From NCBI GenBank assembly GCA_015179025.1, contig WHUX01000283.1, positions 1-59,293 on the forward strand: 59,293 nucleotides of DNA, read 5' to 3'. The stretch is from Terfezia claveryi (Eukaryota; Ascomycota; Pezizomycetes; Pezizales; Pezizaceae). Positions 57,440-59,293 of the stretch are shown piece after piece; the stretch's first letter is position 1; every line of letters begins with the position of its first letter. Position numbers and translations under genes: made by a program. The notes beneath the pieces were generated by a model. It was not told the origin of the DNA. It searched no databases and saw only the letters and a program-made list of their open reading frames with translations.

Positions 57440-57648
57440 TTCCGTGAGGAGAATAGTAGGAGGCACAGCAGCAGTAGCCTCCAGAGTCGCTATAGCAGTA
57501 GCCTCTAGAGTTGCTACAGCAGTAGCCTCTGGAGTCACTATAGCAGTAGCCTCTGGAGTCACTATAGCAGTAGCCTCTGGAGTCGCTACAGCAGTAGCCT
57601 CTGGAGTCGCTACAGCAGTAGCTTCTGGAGTCGCTGCAGTAGTCTCCA
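57440..57648 (-). repeat. 24-bp coding repeat (TPEATAVA) in the integrase gene
   Basis: Seven to eight units of 24-30 bp encode TPEATA(V/I)(A/V). The frame is kept. Confidence 0.85.
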
Positions 57649-57689
57649 ACAACGCTGGATCAATTGAGAGTAAGCAGCTCTGGGGGGGG

Positions 57690-57905
57690 TTGCTGTGCTC
57701 GGGAGTGTTGTGCTTAAGGGTATTATGCTCGAGAGTCCTGTGCTCGGAAGTGCTGTGCTCGGGAGTGCTGTGCTCGGGGGTGCTGTGCTTGGGAGTACTG
57801 TGCTCATGGGTTCTGTACTTGGGGGTGCTGTGCTCGGAGGTGCTGTGCTCGAGAGTACTATGCTCAGGGGTACTGTACTCGGAGGTGCTGTGCTCAGAGG
57901 TGATA
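57690..57905 (-). repeat. 15-bp coding minisatellite (STPEH) in the integrase gene
   Basis: About 14 units of 15 bp encode STPEH, STSEH and STLEH. It lies right after the probable intron. Confidence 0.85.
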
Positions 57906-59164
57906 GCTAGAAAAAATATCAGTAAAATCTCTAGTTTATACACATGGTATCAAATCCCAGTTCCTACTTGAAAAACCTCATCGAAAACCTCATCCTCAAT
58001 ATCATCCAGCTGTGCATTAGGATCCACTGTAACTCGGTCCTCCCATCGAGGCTTCCGGTTATAAAATATCTCATAGGGCATTTTGCCACCTAACGATGAG
58101 TGGCTTTGTCTGTTCATACCAAGAGCAATATCCGGCAGTGCATCACTCCAGCCCTGGCTATCATGGTCTGCAAGCCAACAACGTAACTTGGTCTTCATGA
58201 CTCCATTTGCCTGTTCAACCAGCCCTGTGTCTGTGGATGTCGTGGCCTACCATTGATTATTTTGACCCTATATTTCCTCAATAAATCTAAGAGAATGCTC
58301 TTGAACTCAGCTCCATTATCACACTGCAGAATGTAAGGAACTCCAACAATCCCTATCCATTGAGCAATACACTTAGTAACTCCAGCTGCTGTTTTATCGA
58401 GAAGAGGATAAAGAAAGCTATATTTGGAAAAGTGGTCTTTAATATGTAAGATCCAATGGTTCCCATTATGAGGTGTGGCTCTCATATCGACTAGGTCGAT
58501 CTGAACTCGCTCTAATGTATAATGCGACTCAATAGGCTCTAAAGGAGCCCAGGAATTCGAAGGCCGACTCCAAATACATGTAGTGCAGTATTTTAGTAGC
58601 CAAAAAACCTCTTGCCTAGAGATTCCATAAAATTTCTCCTGAACAAGCTGGAAGGTTTTTTTGATCCCTGGATGATGACAACGGAGATGGCAGTCCAAAA
58701 TTGATTGATATACTTCTTCTAGTCTAACAACTTGCCTATAATACTAGAATTAGCTCTTGAACTCATTGATAATGCTATAAAGATTTACCGCTGTGGATGT
58801 TTATCAACTGCCTTGCGCCATAATTTCCCATCTACTAACTCATAATTGTCAAGTGCATCACCTCTGGAATTTGACCATTTCTGCCTCTCACGTTTATCTG
58901 TCATAGACTCAGGAGCTTTAGTATTGGGATCTAGGGAGGTCAGAATAGATATATAATCATCATATTTGTTGCTGGGGAAACGAGCACGGTTGAGGTTTTC
59001 ATCGGACTGCATCCAAGCCTGGAATGCTTCCTCGGTACCATCAGGAAAAATAGAGGTAGACATAACAGGTAGGTAGGGGTAAGACAGACTGGGGATCTAA
59101 GGAAAGAAGTTGTCGATATCTAGACTTCTTATAAAGCTTTTCTTAGTAGAGGCAATACGTATGA

Positions 59165-59285
59165 TTGGGGAATGCGCTGGATGCCCTAGCCAGCAATGCG
59201 CATAGTTGGAGAATGCGCTGGACGCCCTAGCCAGCATTACGCATAATTGGGGAATGCGGAATGCGCTGGACGCCCTCGCCTAATG
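59165..59285. repeat. ~41-bp direct repeats, 3 units, at right edge
   Basis: The unit ATTGGGGAATGCGCTGGACGCCCTAGCCAGCATTACGCAT recurs three times with changes. Inside each, GCTGG and CCAGC pair. It lies upstream of the integrase gene and may be the subterminal region of the other end. Confidence 0.75.
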
Positions 59286-59293
59286 AGGGAATA

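Larger units (their letters stand above)
56724..59063 (-). pseudogene. DDE integrase/transposase with CXC-like cysteine motif, one frameshift
   Basis: Exon 1: 59063-58789. Intron 58788-58736 (GTAAAT..TATAG). Exon 2 holds a zinc-binding start (CHLRCHHPGIKK..CTTC) and the DDE core: Asp in VQIDLVDM (about 58490), Asp in LQCDNGAEF (about 58320), Glu in GLVEQANG (about 58212). One base is missing at about 58222-58226, just before the catalytic Glu. The frame then runs to about 57955. A further intron lies near 57955-57905. Next come STPEH (5-residue) and TPEATAVA (8-residue) repeats, then a conserved C-terminal part (YNKRFIIESFEPNTVVSLRIP), an intron 57168-57113 (GTAAGT..CTCCAG) and a last exon with CXCX4TCX3RCXCFKXGXRCX3C, like a CXC/tesmin motif. 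Without the frameshift it would look nearly intact. Confidence 0.75.
56370..59293 (-). mobile_element. Integrase-type DNA transposon inserted in NLR3 (continues past window)
   Basis: The left boundary is defined by the sudden end of NLR homology. It begins TGTTCTGTCCCATAGAGCGG, followed by palindromic GGGACGTCCC boxes. The only gene (59063-56724, minus) is a DDE integrase with a cysteine-rich C-terminus, resembling the GINGER/KRBA2-type integrase transposons, not an LTR element: no RT, no gag, no LTR. The other terminus is beyond 59293. Confidence 0.7.

Overview
The window is eukaryotic and almost certainly comes from a filamentous ascomycete (Pezizomycotina). The signs are short introns with GTATGT/GTAAGT donors and CTAAC/CTGAC branch points, a DFG5/DCW1-type wall mannosidase, NACHT-ankyrin NLR genes of fungal type, and LTR retrotransposons carrying nonsense mutations mostly in CpA/TpG contexts, as RIP-like or methylation-linked decay produces. 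A repeat-rich Pezizomycetes genome is a guess, not shown by the sequence. Only a few genes look host-owned. The rest is layered mobile DNA.

Layout. 1-10408: a plus-strand Ty3/gypsy chromodomain element, entering from outside the window, is split by a second, minus-strand Ty3/gypsy element (1255-7480) with a perfect 5-bp target duplication (TGCAG). 10649-12981: two ~1-kb arms form a large inverted repeat around a ~245-bp spacer, and both arms keep the same intron. 13.15-15.72: a heavily decayed Ty1/copia element. 16-23.5 kb: mostly silent DNA with an unidentified coding remnant, an antisense integrase remnant, a pogo-like MITE, and several copies of a TAGTCTGGTTGGCAC motif. 24079-25712: an apparently intact three-exon GH76 (DFG5/DCW1) gene.

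26.8-45.0 kb: two paralogous NLR genes in tandem on the plus strand. Each encodes a Ser/Pro-rich leader, a helical domain, NACHT, winged-helix-like region and 23-28 nearly identical ankyrin repeats. Each is followed by the same block of degenerate copia sequence, so the duplicated unit is larger than the gene. NLR1 looks intact. NLR2 has lost its C-terminus through an 11-bp deletion. A third copy (55241) keeps only the N-terminal exons. Downstream of NLR1 sits a 2.83-kb element with 16-bp perfect terminal inverted repeats, carrying three minisatellites and a tRNA-like SINE. The matching place downstream of NLR2 is an empty site.

47.8-52.6 kb: a nearly full-length Ty1/copia element with 239-bp LTRs, GGTAG target duplication, a copia-style internal initiator-tRNA primer site and a single reading frame broken only by stop codons. 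52592-53587: a ~1-kb element with related termini. 56370-end: an integrase-bearing DNA transposon with a cysteine-rich C-terminus, inserted in NLR3. It begins with the same TGTTCTG terminus as the two non-coding elements, so it may be their autonomous partner.

Biology. Fungal NLRs are thought to work in non-self recognition. The ankyrin arrays here vary at a few fixed positions in an otherwise constant repeat and show block duplications, as expected of a receptor diversifying by repeat shuffling. The flanking mobile elements have duplicated with, interrupted or inserted beside these genes.
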